DNA of 64,000 nt, from contig NZ_AP025305.1 of the NCBI RefSeq assembly GCF_036492635.1, positions 310,001 to 374,000 on the forward strand. Direction: 5' to 3'. The notes under the pieces are model-generated. The model was not told the DNA's origin and did no database searches. It saw nothing but the letters and a program-made list of their open reading frames with translations. Below, one piece after another: positions 41,653 through 51,000 of the stretch. Within the stretch, counting starts at the first letter, position 1. The number at the start of each line of letters is the position of its first letter. The position numbers and the translations under genes were made by a program. The stretch comes from Aureibacter tunicatorum (lineage in GTDB: Bacteria > Bacteroidota > Bacteroidia > Cytophagales > Cyclobacteriaceae).

Positions 41653-42825
41653 TTAGAATACTTCAAATATCGCTGAAACTCCTTGGCCACCTCCCACGCA
41701 GGCGGTTACCATTCCGTATTTTTGCTGGCGTTTTTTCATTTCATGAATCAGTTGAACGGAAAGTTTGGCGCCTGAGCAACCCAATGGGTGTCCTAAGGCG
41801 ATCGCACCGCCGTTGACATTGACTTTTTGAGGGTTCAGATTCAATTCTTTAGTGACAGCGAGGACTTGAGCCGCGAAAGCTTCGTTTAATTCTATTTGAT
41901 CGATATCCTGCAAAGCCAAATTAGAAAGCTCTAAAGCTTTTGGAATGGATTTGACAGGTCCTATTCCCATGATTCGAGGTTCAACGCCGGCAGCGGCAAA
42001 GCTCTTCATTTGGGCAATAGGTTCCAAGTTGTGTTTTTTGAGCGTTTTTTCAGACATGATCATCAGAAATGCCGCTCCGTCGGAAGTTTGGCTGGAGTTG
42101 CCCGCTGTTACCGATCCGCCATTGGCGAAAACGGGTTTCAGCTTGGCCAATGCTTCCAAAGAAGTGTCTCTTCTTGGGCCCTCGTCCGTATCGAAAACAG
42201 ATGATCTGACTTGTCTTTTTTCATTAGCATCAAGATAGATTTCTTCAATGTTTAGAGGAACTATTTCGTCTTTGAATCTTCCCTCATCTATGGCTCTTAT
42301 CGCTTTTTGATGGGAATGAAAGGCGAATTCGTCTTGAGCCTGTCTTGAAATACCATATTCTTTCGCTACTTGCTCTGCTGTAATTCCCATGCTGGAGTAG
42401 TAATCTGGAAATTGACTTGAAAGCTTATAGTTAAGAGCGGTTTTATATCCAAGCATGGGAACCATAGTCATTGACTCTGTACCTCCAGCAATGATACAGT
42501 TAGCCATGCCTGCGTGAATGCGCGAAGCACCGATGTAAAGGGCTTCCAATCCAGAGCCGCAATATCTGTTGACTAAAAAGCCAGGCACTTCTTTAGACAA
42601 TGAGAGCAAAGATATGATACGTCCCATTTGCATGCCTTGTTCTGCCTCAGGTACGGCATTACCGACAATCAAATCATCTATCTCATTTACGTCTAAACTG
42701 TTTACTGAGCCAACTAGATGTTTGATAACATCCGCTGCGAAATCATCTGGTCTAACTGATTTCAAAGCTCCTTTCTTTGCTTTGGCTACAGCTGTTCTGT
42801 AGCCTTTTACTATATATGCATCCAT
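41653..42825 (-). CDS. fadA: acetyl-CoA C-acyltransferase (thiolase)
   Basis: A 390-residue thiolase that cleaves 3-ketoacyl-CoA with CoA, the last step of beta-oxidation. The acyl-accepting Cys89 lies in NRYCGSGLEA. C-terminal GGAIALGHPLGCSGAK supplies the active His, and ACVGGGQG the second Cys. The length is that of FadA-type degradative thiolases. It is downstream of the multifunctional enzyme (64-base gap) on the minus strand, forming the usual two-gene pair; no acyl-CoA dehydrogenase is adjacent in this window. Confidence 0.94.
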   Translation of the reverse strand: MDAYIVKGYRTAVAKAKKGALKSVRPDDFAADVIKHLVGSVNSLDVNEIDDLIVGNAVPEAEQGMQMGRIISLLSLSKEVPGFLVNRYCGSGLEALYIGASRIHAGMANCIIAGGTESMTMVPMLGYKTALNYKLSSQFPDYYSSMGITAEQVAKEYGISRQAQDEFAFHSHQKAIRAIDEGRFKDEIVPLNIEEIYLDANEKRQVRSSVFDTDEGPRRDTSLEALAKLKPVFANGGSVTAGNSSQTSDGAAFLMIMSEKTLKKHNLEPIAQMKSFAAAGVEPRIMGIGPVKSIPKALELSNLALQDIDQIELNEAFAAQVLAVTKELNLNPQKVNVNGGAIALGHPLGCSGAKLSVQLIHEMKKRQQKYGMVTACVGGGQGVSAIFEVF

Positions 42826-42889
42826 TATTTTGATTCTTCTTTGATGTGGAGTATTGACTTTTTTAACTAAGGGTTGAAAGTCGTTGTAG

Positions 42890-45295
42890 TTAATTCCTAA
42901 GCGGTTTGCCGCCTTTCAAAATTGCTTGGATTCTTTCCAAAGTTTTCTTTTCTCCAGTGAGAGAAAGGAAGGCTTCTCTTTCGAGATCCAGCAAATATTG
43001 CTCAGAGACTAGAGTAGGACTTGAAAGGTCTCCTCCGCAAATGACATAAGCCAATTTTTGAGCGATCTTGGCATCGTGTTCGGAAATATAGTTGCCGATT
43101 TTCATGCCATGTATTCCTGTGAGAAACAAAGCCATGGCTCCTTTGCCTTGGACTTTCACATCTTTTCTTTCATGAGGTTGTACAAAGCCCTGATTAGCTA
43201 GAAGCAGAGCTTTTGCTTTCGCATCTGCTATTTGCAATTGCCTGTTCACTGAAATACCATCGCACTCTCTTAGTATCCATTGATTTATAGCTTCATGGGC
43301 AGAAGTGGCGACTTTAGCTGTAGCTATATTCATAAATACTTCTTGGAGCTGATTGTATTCCACATCTCCTTTGTGAAAAGCATCGGATATTCTTAAAGCC
43401 ATTTCCTTTGTGCCTCCTCCAGCCGGGATGAGTCCAACGCCGAATTCCACGAGGCCAATATATGTTTCAGCGGCAGCTTGGACAGCATTGGCATGCAAGG
43501 TAAGCTCGCAACCTCCTCCCAGAGTCATCGCATGTGGAGCGACTACTACGGGTATGGAAGAATATCTGGCTCGCATCATTGTTTTTTGGAAGCTGCGAAT
43601 CATAAAGTCTATTTCATCAAACTCTTGTTCGATAGCATGCATGAAAATCAAACCTAAATTAGCTCCAGCGGAAAAATTTTGGCCCTCGTTTGCGATGACA
43701 AGTCCCTTATAGTTACGCTCAGCATCGTCAATGGCTTTGTTAATTCCTTGAATGACTTCGCTTCCCATGGTATTCATCTTGGTGTGGAACTCCAAGTTGA
43801 CGATGCCGTCTCCAATGTCATATAGTGTTGTCCCTGAATCAGACCAAACTTCTCGATTAGTGCCCTTAAGGTCTTTGAGAATAATAAAATTGTCGATGCC
43901 CGGAATCTTTTGTTGTTCTCCAGCTTCAATATTGTAATATGATTTTATTCCATCATTTATTTGATAGAAGGAATCAATACCTTTTTTTATCATTTCATTA
44001 ACCCATGGCGCAGGATTGTAACCAGCTTCTTCCATGTACTTTGTGGTTTTTTCCACACCTAATGCATCCCATAGCTGAAATGGACCTAGTTCCCATCCAA
44101 AACCAGCTTTGGTGGCGTCATCTATCTTGTATAATGACTCAGTGATCTCAGGGAGCCTGTGGCTGACATATTTGAACAAGCCAAAGAACATGTCCTTGAG
44201 AAACAAGCCTGCTTTGTCTTTGGAAGAGATTAATTGCTTTATTCTTTTTTCAAGAGAGTCCTCATTTTTCGCTAGTTCCAATGAAGCAAAACTCACTTTT
44301 TGTCGACTTTCATATTCGAAATTGCTCAAATTGAGCGTTAATATGATTTTTTCGCCTTTTTCGTTTTTCGTTTTTTTGTAAAACCCTTGCTTGGTTTTGT
44401 CTCCCAACCATTTTTTCTCAATCATTTTGTTGCAGAAATCAGGCATTTTGAAAGTGTTTCTGCTTTCATCGTTTGGCAAGGAATGGTAAAGAAAATCGGA
44501 TACTTTAGCGAAAGTGTCGAATCCAACTACATCGCAGGTTCTAAAAGTCGCGGATTTAGGTCTGCCTATGATAGTGCCTGTCAGTTTGTCAATTTCATCG
44601 ATATTCAAATCAAATTTTTGCATGCTCTCAAAAGTTTTGAGGAGCGTGAAAATACCGATTCTATTGCCTATGAATGCGGGAGTGTCTTTGCATAGCACAG
44701 TGGTTTTGCCTAAGAATCGCTTACCAAAATGTTGGTAAAAGTCAATGACTTTGCTGTCAGTATGCTTTGTTGGAATGATTTCTAATAGTGGCAAATAGCG
44801 TGGTGGATTGAAAAAGTGCGTTCCAGCGAAGTGTTTGTTAAAGTCATCGCTTCTGCCTTCAGTCATCATGTGGATCGGAATGCCGGAAGTATTGGTTGAG
44901 ATTAGAGTTCCGGCTTTTCGATGCAATTCTACTTTGTCGAACACCAATTTTTTGATTTTTAAATCCTCTATGACAGCTTCAATAATCCAGTCGCAAGAAG
45001 CGATGTTTTCCATGTCGTCATCGAAGTTTCCAGTTGTGATTCTTTTTGAAAAACTTTGATCGTATATAGGCGAGGGTTTTGATTTAAGTGTTTTGGAGAG
45101 AGCCTCGTTGACGATTCTATTGCGAACAAGCGGATGGTCGAGGCTTAATGACTTGGATATTTCTGAATCATTCAACTCTGAGGGGCAAATGTCCAACAAA
45201 AGCACTTCCACTCCAATGTTTGCAAAGTGGCATGCTATGCGAGAACCCATTATACCCGAGCCGAGAATGGCGACTTTTCGGATTTTTCGATTCAT
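42890..45295 (-). CDS. 3-hydroxyacyl-CoA dehydrogenase / enoyl-CoA hydratase fusion (FadN/FadB type)
   Basis: An 801-residue bifunctional beta-oxidation enzyme. Dehydrogenase comes first: Rossmann motif GSGIMGS (12-18) and catalytic THFFNPP. The enoyl-CoA hydratase comes last (about 475-690): GQNFSAGANLG, LGGGCELTLHA and GLIPAGGGTKE include the oxyanion hole and acidic catalysts. This order (dehydrogenase then hydratase) is that of FadN-like proteins and the reverse of E. coli FadB. It hydrates and oxidises the acyl chain and passes the product to the neighbouring thiolase. An inverted repeat at 45341-45361 lies in its promoter region. Confidence 0.92.
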   Translation of the reverse strand: MNRKIRKVAILGSGIMGSRIACHFANIGVEVLLLDICPSELNDSEISKSLSLDHPLVRNRIVNEALSKTLKSKPSPIYDQSFSKRITTGNFDDDMENIASCDWIIEAVIEDLKIKKLVFDKVELHRKAGTLISTNTSGIPIHMMTEGRSDDFNKHFAGTHFFNPPRYLPLLEIIPTKHTDSKVIDFYQHFGKRFLGKTTVLCKDTPAFIGNRIGIFTLLKTFESMQKFDLNIDEIDKLTGTIIGRPKSATFRTCDVVGFDTFAKVSDFLYHSLPNDESRNTFKMPDFCNKMIEKKWLGDKTKQGFYKKTKNEKGEKIILTLNLSNFEYESRQKVSFASLELAKNEDSLEKRIKQLISSKDKAGLFLKDMFFGLFKYVSHRLPEITESLYKIDDATKAGFGWELGPFQLWDALGVEKTTKYMEEAGYNPAPWVNEMIKKGIDSFYQINDGIKSYYNIEAGEQQKIPGIDNFIILKDLKGTNREVWSDSGTTLYDIGDGIVNLEFHTKMNTMGSEVIQGINKAIDDAERNYKGLVIANEGQNFSAGANLGLIFMHAIEQEFDEIDFMIRSFQKTMMRARYSSIPVVVAPHAMTLGGGCELTLHANAVQAAAETYIGLVEFGVGLIPAGGGTKEMALRISDAFHKGDVEYNQLQEVFMNIATAKVATSAHEAINQWILRECDGISVNRQLQIADAKAKALLLANQGFVQPHERKDVKVQGKGAMALFLTGIHGMKIGNYISEHDAKIAQKLAYVICGGDLSSPTLVSEQYLLDLEREAFLSLTGEKKTLERIQAILKGGKPLRN

Positions 45296-45340
45296 TCGGA
45301 AAAATTTAGGTGCTACATCTTTAATAAATATATAGCATAT

Positions 45341-45361
45341 AATAGACCATATTGGTTTATT
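45341..45361. promoter_or_regulatory. imperfect palindrome upstream of the beta-oxidation operon
   Basis: AATAGACCA-tat-TGGTTTATT: 9-base arms with one mismatched pair, centred about 55 bases before the start of the fused enzyme. The size and symmetry fit a TetR- or FadR-like operator. Confidence 0.35.
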
Positions 45362-45407
45362 AATTCGAAGCTTAATTTAGAATAAATTAAAATAAAAAGG
45401 GTTTTTG

Positions 45408-45440
45408 TTTGGACTTAATCCAAATTAGGTGATATATTTG
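45408..45440 (+). promoter_or_regulatory. promoter with overlapping palindrome, DUF4856-imelysin unit
   Basis: TTTG at 45408-45411, a 21-base spacer and TATATTTG at 45433-45440 match the Bacteroidota consensus fully. TTTGGA-cttaa-TCCAAA (45408-45424) is a perfect inverted repeat covering the -33 element, positioned to repress. Leader about 30 bases. Confidence 0.7.
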
Positions 45441-45477
45441 CTTCCGTAATTAAAGAACACCACAATAAAATATATTG

Positions 45478-46569
45478 ATGAAAAAGTTTTTACCATACAA
45501 GTTTTTATACTCAGCGCTTTTGATAGCAGGAATGATATCTTTTACTTCATGTTCTGATGATGAGAATAATGATGTTGATCAAGGATATGATATTCCCTCT
45601 ACTTATAATTTTGACAATGTAAGCTTTTCTGGACAAACGATTAGATTGGATCAAGTAGGCAAGCTTACGGCTGAAATGAAAAAAGGTAATGAAGTAGGCG
45701 TTGAAGTTTCCGAACAGACATTGACGGATATTTATAATGAAGATGTAAGCGGGAAAAAAATTCAAAATAAAGTTCAGGAATCGTTCGATATAGTTATTAA
45801 CAGTTATTTCCCTAAACTGGAAGCGGCTAGCATGGCAACTGAAGCTGGTTCCGAAGGCGTGGCAGGAGTAGTAACGTCTCATAATGGAGAAAAATCATAC
45901 TTGTTTGATGCTGAAGGTATCGAGTACACTCAATTGATTGAAAAAGGCTTAATGGGCGCTTTAATGTATCACCAAGCAACAGCTGTTTATTTTGGTGATT
46001 CTAAAATGAATGTTGATAACGAAACAGTTGAAGAGGGTAAAGGTACTGAGATGCAGCATCACTGGGATGAGGCTTTAGGTTACTTTAGCGCTAAAACAGA
46101 GAATGGAGTTACGGTTTTTGATGATAGTCGTTATTGGGCAAAATATGCTAAGAAGACTGAAGTGTTGAAAACGTCGGAAAATATTTACAATGCTTTTATC
46201 AAAGGTAGAGCGGCTATTGGAGCAAAAGATTACTCGACAAGAGACGAGCAAATCTCAATCATCAGAAGAAATTGGGAGATTGTTGTGGCTGGAACAGCAG
46301 TTCATTACCTAAATGGCGCTAAAGATGAAATCAGCAATGGACTGGATGTTGATTATGCTTTGAAAAATCATCAATTGTCAGAAGCTTATGCATTTATCTT
46401 AGGCTTGCAATTCAATCCTGAGTCAAGAGTTTCTGCTGGAGACGCTAATAAAATAGCAGCATTGTTAGGAAATGATTTCTATAAAACAGAAGCTAAGGAT
46501 GTTCAGAATGCAATCGATGAGATTACAAGCTTAGTTGATGAATTGAAAGATGTTGCTGCTCAATTGTAG
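45478..46569 (+). CDS. DUF4856 imelysin-like lipoprotein
   Basis: A 363-residue lipoprotein; ATG at 45478 is preferred over the TTG one codon earlier. Signal peptide ends in SFTSC (Cys25), then an acidic DDENNDVD spacer. The helical body has EYTQLIEKGLMGALMYHQA and the hallmark MQHHWDEALGYF of DUF4856, a relative of the imelysin fold. Imelysin-type proteins are linked to iron uptake in several bacteria. It shares a strong promoter with the imelysin gene behind it, but a hairpin lies between the two. The biochemical role is not known. Confidence 0.87.
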   Translation: MKKFLPYKFLYSALLIAGMISFTSCSDDENNDVDQGYDIPSTYNFDNVSFSGQTIRLDQVGKLTAEMKKGNEVGVEVSEQTLTDIYNEDVSGKKIQNKVQESFDIVINSYFPKLEAASMATEAGSEGVAGVVTSHNGEKSYLFDAEGIEYTQLIEKGLMGALMYHQATAVYFGDSKMNVDNETVEEGKGTEMQHHWDEALGYFSAKTENGVTVFDDSRYWAKYAKKTEVLKTSENIYNAFIKGRAAIGAKDYSTRDEQISIIRRNWEIVVAGTAVHYLNGAKDEISNGLDVDYALKNHQLSEAYAFILGLQFNPESRVSAGDANKIAALLGNDFYKTEAKDVQNAIDEITSLVDELKDVAAQL

Positions 46570-46590
46570 TAAATAATTAAAAATATACTT

Positions 46591-46621
46591 AACCATGCAC
46601 TTTTAGAGTGTATGGTTTTTT
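46591..46621 (+). terminator. hairpin terminator/attenuator between DUF4856 and imelysin genes
   Basis: AACCATGCAC (46591-46600) pairs with GTGTATGGTT (46608-46617), loop ttttaga, followed by T residues. The imelysin start is only 27 bases beyond, leaving no room for a separate promoter after it, so it is probably a partial terminator. Confidence 0.75.
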
Positions 46622-46648
46622 GCGTTTATAATTCAAAGAAATTTAGAA

Positions 46649-47746
46649 ATGAATAAGTTGAAATATTTAATTATAGCTTTTTTAGCAACTGCATTTTTTT
46701 CTTGCGATACTAATGAAGGAAGTGAAGGTAGTGATACGGATGCATTGCAAAAGTCAATGATTGAGAATGTATCGGAGAATGTTATTTTAGCTAGGTATTC
46801 GTCATATAAGAATACAACTGAAGGCTTAAATGATAAGATCATGTCATTTGCAGAAGCTCCTAGCATTGCTTCTCTAAATGATTTGAAATCAACATTTGAG
46901 CAGGCATATTTAGAACATCAGTATAATGAGTTTAATATTGATCCTAAAAAGGTAATAAATCTATCTGCGAGTATTAATGTTTATCCTGCTAATCCTGAAA
47001 ATATAGAGGATAATATTCAAAATGAAATTTTGAAGGTTGAAGATGTGCGAACTTCTGAAAAAGGATACCCAGCACTGGAATATTTGCTTTATTCAGATTC
47101 TGAAGATAAAGTAGTCGAGGCATTTGTTTCCAATGCTTCTAGAGGAGATTATCTTAAGAATGTATCTAATGATATTGTTGATAAAGTACAAGAAGCTTAT
47201 ATGCGTTGGTCTCCAGAGGGTGATAACGAAGCTGCTAATTTTTATTCTAATAATAAAGGTTTGAGCAAGTTTGGCGCATTAAGTATGATGACAAATGGCA
47301 TCACTCAAGACTACGAATGGATAAAGAAATATAGAGTTCACAAGCCGCTATTGATTGCCCAGACAGGCGAGGAATATAAAGGTGAAGGACATTATAGTAA
47401 GCTTTCTGTGAAATTGATCAAGAAGCACTTGGAAGCTTATAATGACTTTATGAATGGCGGTGGCGATGCTGATTTTGAAATGGGTCTTTATAATTATTTG
47501 GATGCTATTGAGGCTAAAGTTGATGATGAATTGATGTCAGCTGTTATTAAGTCAAAAATAAAGACTTCTGAAGAAGAGATTGCCAAACTTGATGATAGTA
47601 AGTCAATGGATGAGAATATCACGATGAATAGTGAGCAAGTTTGGAAAGTTTACGATTCTCTTCAATCATTGGTTTCTATCTTGAAAGTTGATATGGTCAG
47701 AGCATTAGGTGTCCAGGTAGATTATCAAGACAGTGATGGAGATTGA
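46649..47746 (+). CDS. imelysin family lipoprotein
   Basis: A 365-residue lipoprotein with signal MNKLKYLIIAFLATAFFSC (Cys19). It is helical throughout and shows the imelysin signature EKGYPALEYLLYS (about 132-144, normally G-F-P-A-L-E-Y-L-L-F). Imelysins (M75/insulin-cleaving-protein-like, EfeO-related) are believed to bind or capture iron or heme at the cell surface, and most lack proven protease activity. It is probably co-expressed with the DUF4856 protein. No TonB-dependent receptor follows, unlike many such loci. Confidence 0.9.
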   Translation: MNKLKYLIIAFLATAFFSCDTNEGSEGSDTDALQKSMIENVSENVILARYSSYKNTTEGLNDKIMSFAEAPSIASLNDLKSTFEQAYLEHQYNEFNIDPKKVINLSASINVYPANPENIEDNIQNEILKVEDVRTSEKGYPALEYLLYSDSEDKVVEAFVSNASRGDYLKNVSNDIVDKVQEAYMRWSPEGDNEAANFYSNNKGLSKFGALSMMTNGITQDYEWIKKYRVHKPLLIAQTGEEYKGEGHYSKLSVKLIKKHLEAYNDFMNGGGDADFEMGLYNYLDAIEAKVDDELMSAVIKSKIKTSEEEIAKLDDSKSMDENITMNSEQVWKVYDSLQSLVSILKVDMVRALGVQVDYQDSDGD

Positions 47747-47774
47747 TTTTGGAGTTTATATAGATGCATTAAAG

Positions 47775-47799
47775 AGCCGCTTTTTAAGCGGCTTTTTTA
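47775..47799 (+). terminator. intrinsic terminator of the imelysin gene
   Basis: AGCCGCTT (47775-47782) pairs with AAGCGGCT (47786-47793), followed by six T. Confidence 0.88.
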
Positions 47800-48038
47800 T
47801 TGTTTTGCGAAGTTATTAGTCGGTTTGACTTTGGTGTTATTAATGAAATATTATCTTCTAAAATGTTGATTTTTTTAAAAATGGTTAATTAAAAGTAGTT
47901 GGTTTCTATCGATTTTTATCGAGTGGAAAATAGAATATAATTTGTGCTTAGATGATTCAGTCTTGTTGATATTATAAGCTTGTATGTTATCAAATGATTA
48001 GGTATATTAAATCTTATCTTTACCTAAAATACAATAAG

Positions 48039-51000
48039 ATGATCAAAAAACTACACAGGTTATGGGTTGTTTTGATGGCATTATTGGCTTTCAATGCAAA
48101 TGCCCAGATTATCGACAGGGCTCCAAACCCTTGTCGAGCAGAGGATCATGTGCATGAACAACGTTCTAGTTCTCGCCAAATGGCAGATGAGGCACCATGG
48201 TATCCTCAAGAAGGAAAATTTATAATTCCAGTTGTATTTCATGTATTTGGAAATGATTTTGACGGCTTGACATTAAGCGTTGACAAAGTAGAAGATGCTT
48301 TGGTTGCGACTAATGAAGATTTTCAAGGCTTGAGAGCTGATTTCCAAACGGTAGCCGCGGCTTTTCAGAATATCAAAGAAGGTATGAATGTTGAGTTTCG
48401 ATTGGCTAAGCTTGATCCTGAAGGAAATCCAACGACAGGAGTGACATATCACCCTGAAATGTCAGGTTTTGGTAACGGCAGCGGATATGATGCTGAAATT
48501 CAAAAAGTAGCTTGGGATAATGCCAAATATATGAATGTATACATCATGCATGATTTGTACAATGATGGAGATACATATAATTCAGGTGTTGCTTGGTTGC
48601 CGGATATGGGAATGACAGAGGCTAATATCGCCAGAGTGGTTCACAACGGGAAATATGTTGGATCTAATACCAATGAAAATTTCAGATCTGTTTTAACGCA
48701 TGAGTTTGGCCATTTTTTAGGATTGAGACATACTTTCAACGGAGGATGTTCGGAATTCAATAATGATGACGGAGTTGAGGATACGCCAAAGCAAGATGAC
48801 ACTTCTAAAAACATGTATAGAAATACAGGAAGCTATATCAATTGTAACGGGAAAGAAGTCAACAGACATAATTTTATGGACTATTCTGATAACTATGCGA
48901 TGTTTACGCGTGGACAAGTTGGAAGAATGACAGGTAGCAGTTTTGGGTTAAGACACCCCGCTAGAATTACTTTATGGCAACAACAGAATCTGGAAGACAC
49001 AGGTGTAGCAGATGATTTCAATTTGGGCCCTCATGTGACTTATGAAACTAGTTTGTTTGAGGAGAAGTTTATCAATAATGGAGAAATTGAATCATCTATA
49101 GCTATTAGCGCTCAAGAAAATGCTCAGTTTGCCATAACAGGCGATTTGCAAGAAGGAGTACACTATAGCATTACCAATGTTCCTGCGGGCTTAACGGCAA
49201 ATATCAACGTGATTTCTTCAACTCAAGCGAGTATTAGTCTGCAAGGAATAGCGACTAGCCATACAGTTGCTGATAATGTGAGTGATATGACGTTGACATT
49301 TTTAGATGCCGCATTTGTTGGAGGAGTGGCTGGTCTTTACAATCCTTCAAATAGCAGTCTTTCAGTATCTTTCAATGATCCATATACATCTTATTGTATA
49401 CCTTCTACTCAATATGGAGCATTCTATAGCCATATAGTGAGTGTGCAAATGAATAATATTACTTCCACTTCTGGAAATACTGAGTATAGCGATTATACTG
49501 ATACATATGCTACAAGTGCTCGACCGGGAGAAACAGTTCCTGTGACAATTATTACAAATAAAGGATCTTCAGGTGATAATGACCAGAATTATATAAGAGT
49601 TTGGGCGGATTGGAATGGAAACTTTGTGTATGAGAGTGATGAATTGATTACAACCCATAACTATGTAATAGGCAATGTTGTTGATGCTGATGGGAATTTC
49701 ACTTACCAATTGAATTTGAATGTGCCGGATGATGCTGTGGAAGGAAAAATAGGAGTTCGTGTAATGGTGCATTACTTTGAGAATGGAAGCACTGATGGAC
49801 AAGAACCTTGCGCTAATTACGAAACAGGAGAAGTTGAGGATTATGGATTGAATATAATTCCTAAAGATGCTCCTTTTGAAGCTAATTTTACGTTTGGACC
49901 TAAAGAAGTCATTTTTGCGGACCCAGTTAGTTTCTCAGACTTGAGTACGACTCCTGAAGGAGTGACTATTACTAAATGGGAATGGTCTTTCCCTGGTGGC
50001 GAGCCTGCAAATTTTGAAGGTCAAGTGCCTCCTCCTGTTTACTATAGTGAGGTAGGAACTTATGACGCTACTCTGAAAGTGACAAATAGCAACGGAGAGG
50101 TCAAAGAGATTACGAAAGAAGATGAGATTATTGTTAAGTTCGAATACTGTGAGCCATATGTTAGGTATGGAGGCTATACTGGTATCACTAATGTAAGTAT
50201 TGGAGAAATAAATAATGAAACAGACAGATATGCTGGATCTAATAATTACTTCGATGCTCAAGAGACAGTAGTTAATACGGGAGAAAGCTATCCATTGACA
50301 ATAACTTTGAATAAAGGCGCGTCAGGAGATGTAGATAGTAATAGGATTCAGATTTGGATCGATTGGAATTATAATAGCGCTTACGATGATGATGAGTTGA
50401 TTGACAGCCATGTGTATAAAGTAGGAGATTCTGATGCTGAAGGCAATTACACATTTTCGACGAACATAGCTGTTCCATTTGATGCTAGGATAGAAAAAGT
50501 TGGTATGCGTATCTTGGTGCATTATGTGCAAAATAGTGAAGGGGATACTGCTTGTGGCACAATTGATAGTGGCGAAAGCGAAGATTACGGATTGGTGATT
50601 CAGAAAGGAGACAAGCAAGCATTGGTTGACTTTAAGGCTGATGACATTGCTCCTGTGATTAATACACCGATTTACTTTACAGATTTGACGAGTGTTTCAA
50701 ATGCAAATTTGAGCATAACTAATTGGAGCTGGACATTTGATGGCGGACAGCCAGCATCGGCTTCAGGACAAACGCCTCCAGCTGTTAGATATGCAGAACC
50801 TGGAGAGTATAACGTGTCTTTGGAAGTGACGCTTTCGGATGGCACAATAGAGAAAGTGGAAAAGTCGGCTTATGTTAATGCTCAATACAAGTTATGTGAT
50901 ATTGAAGGCGAAATTTGGGATTTCTTGCATGTTACTAAAGTGGAGTTTGGCTCAGTAAGCAATACATCTGAAAGCACTAATATCAATAAGAACTATATGG

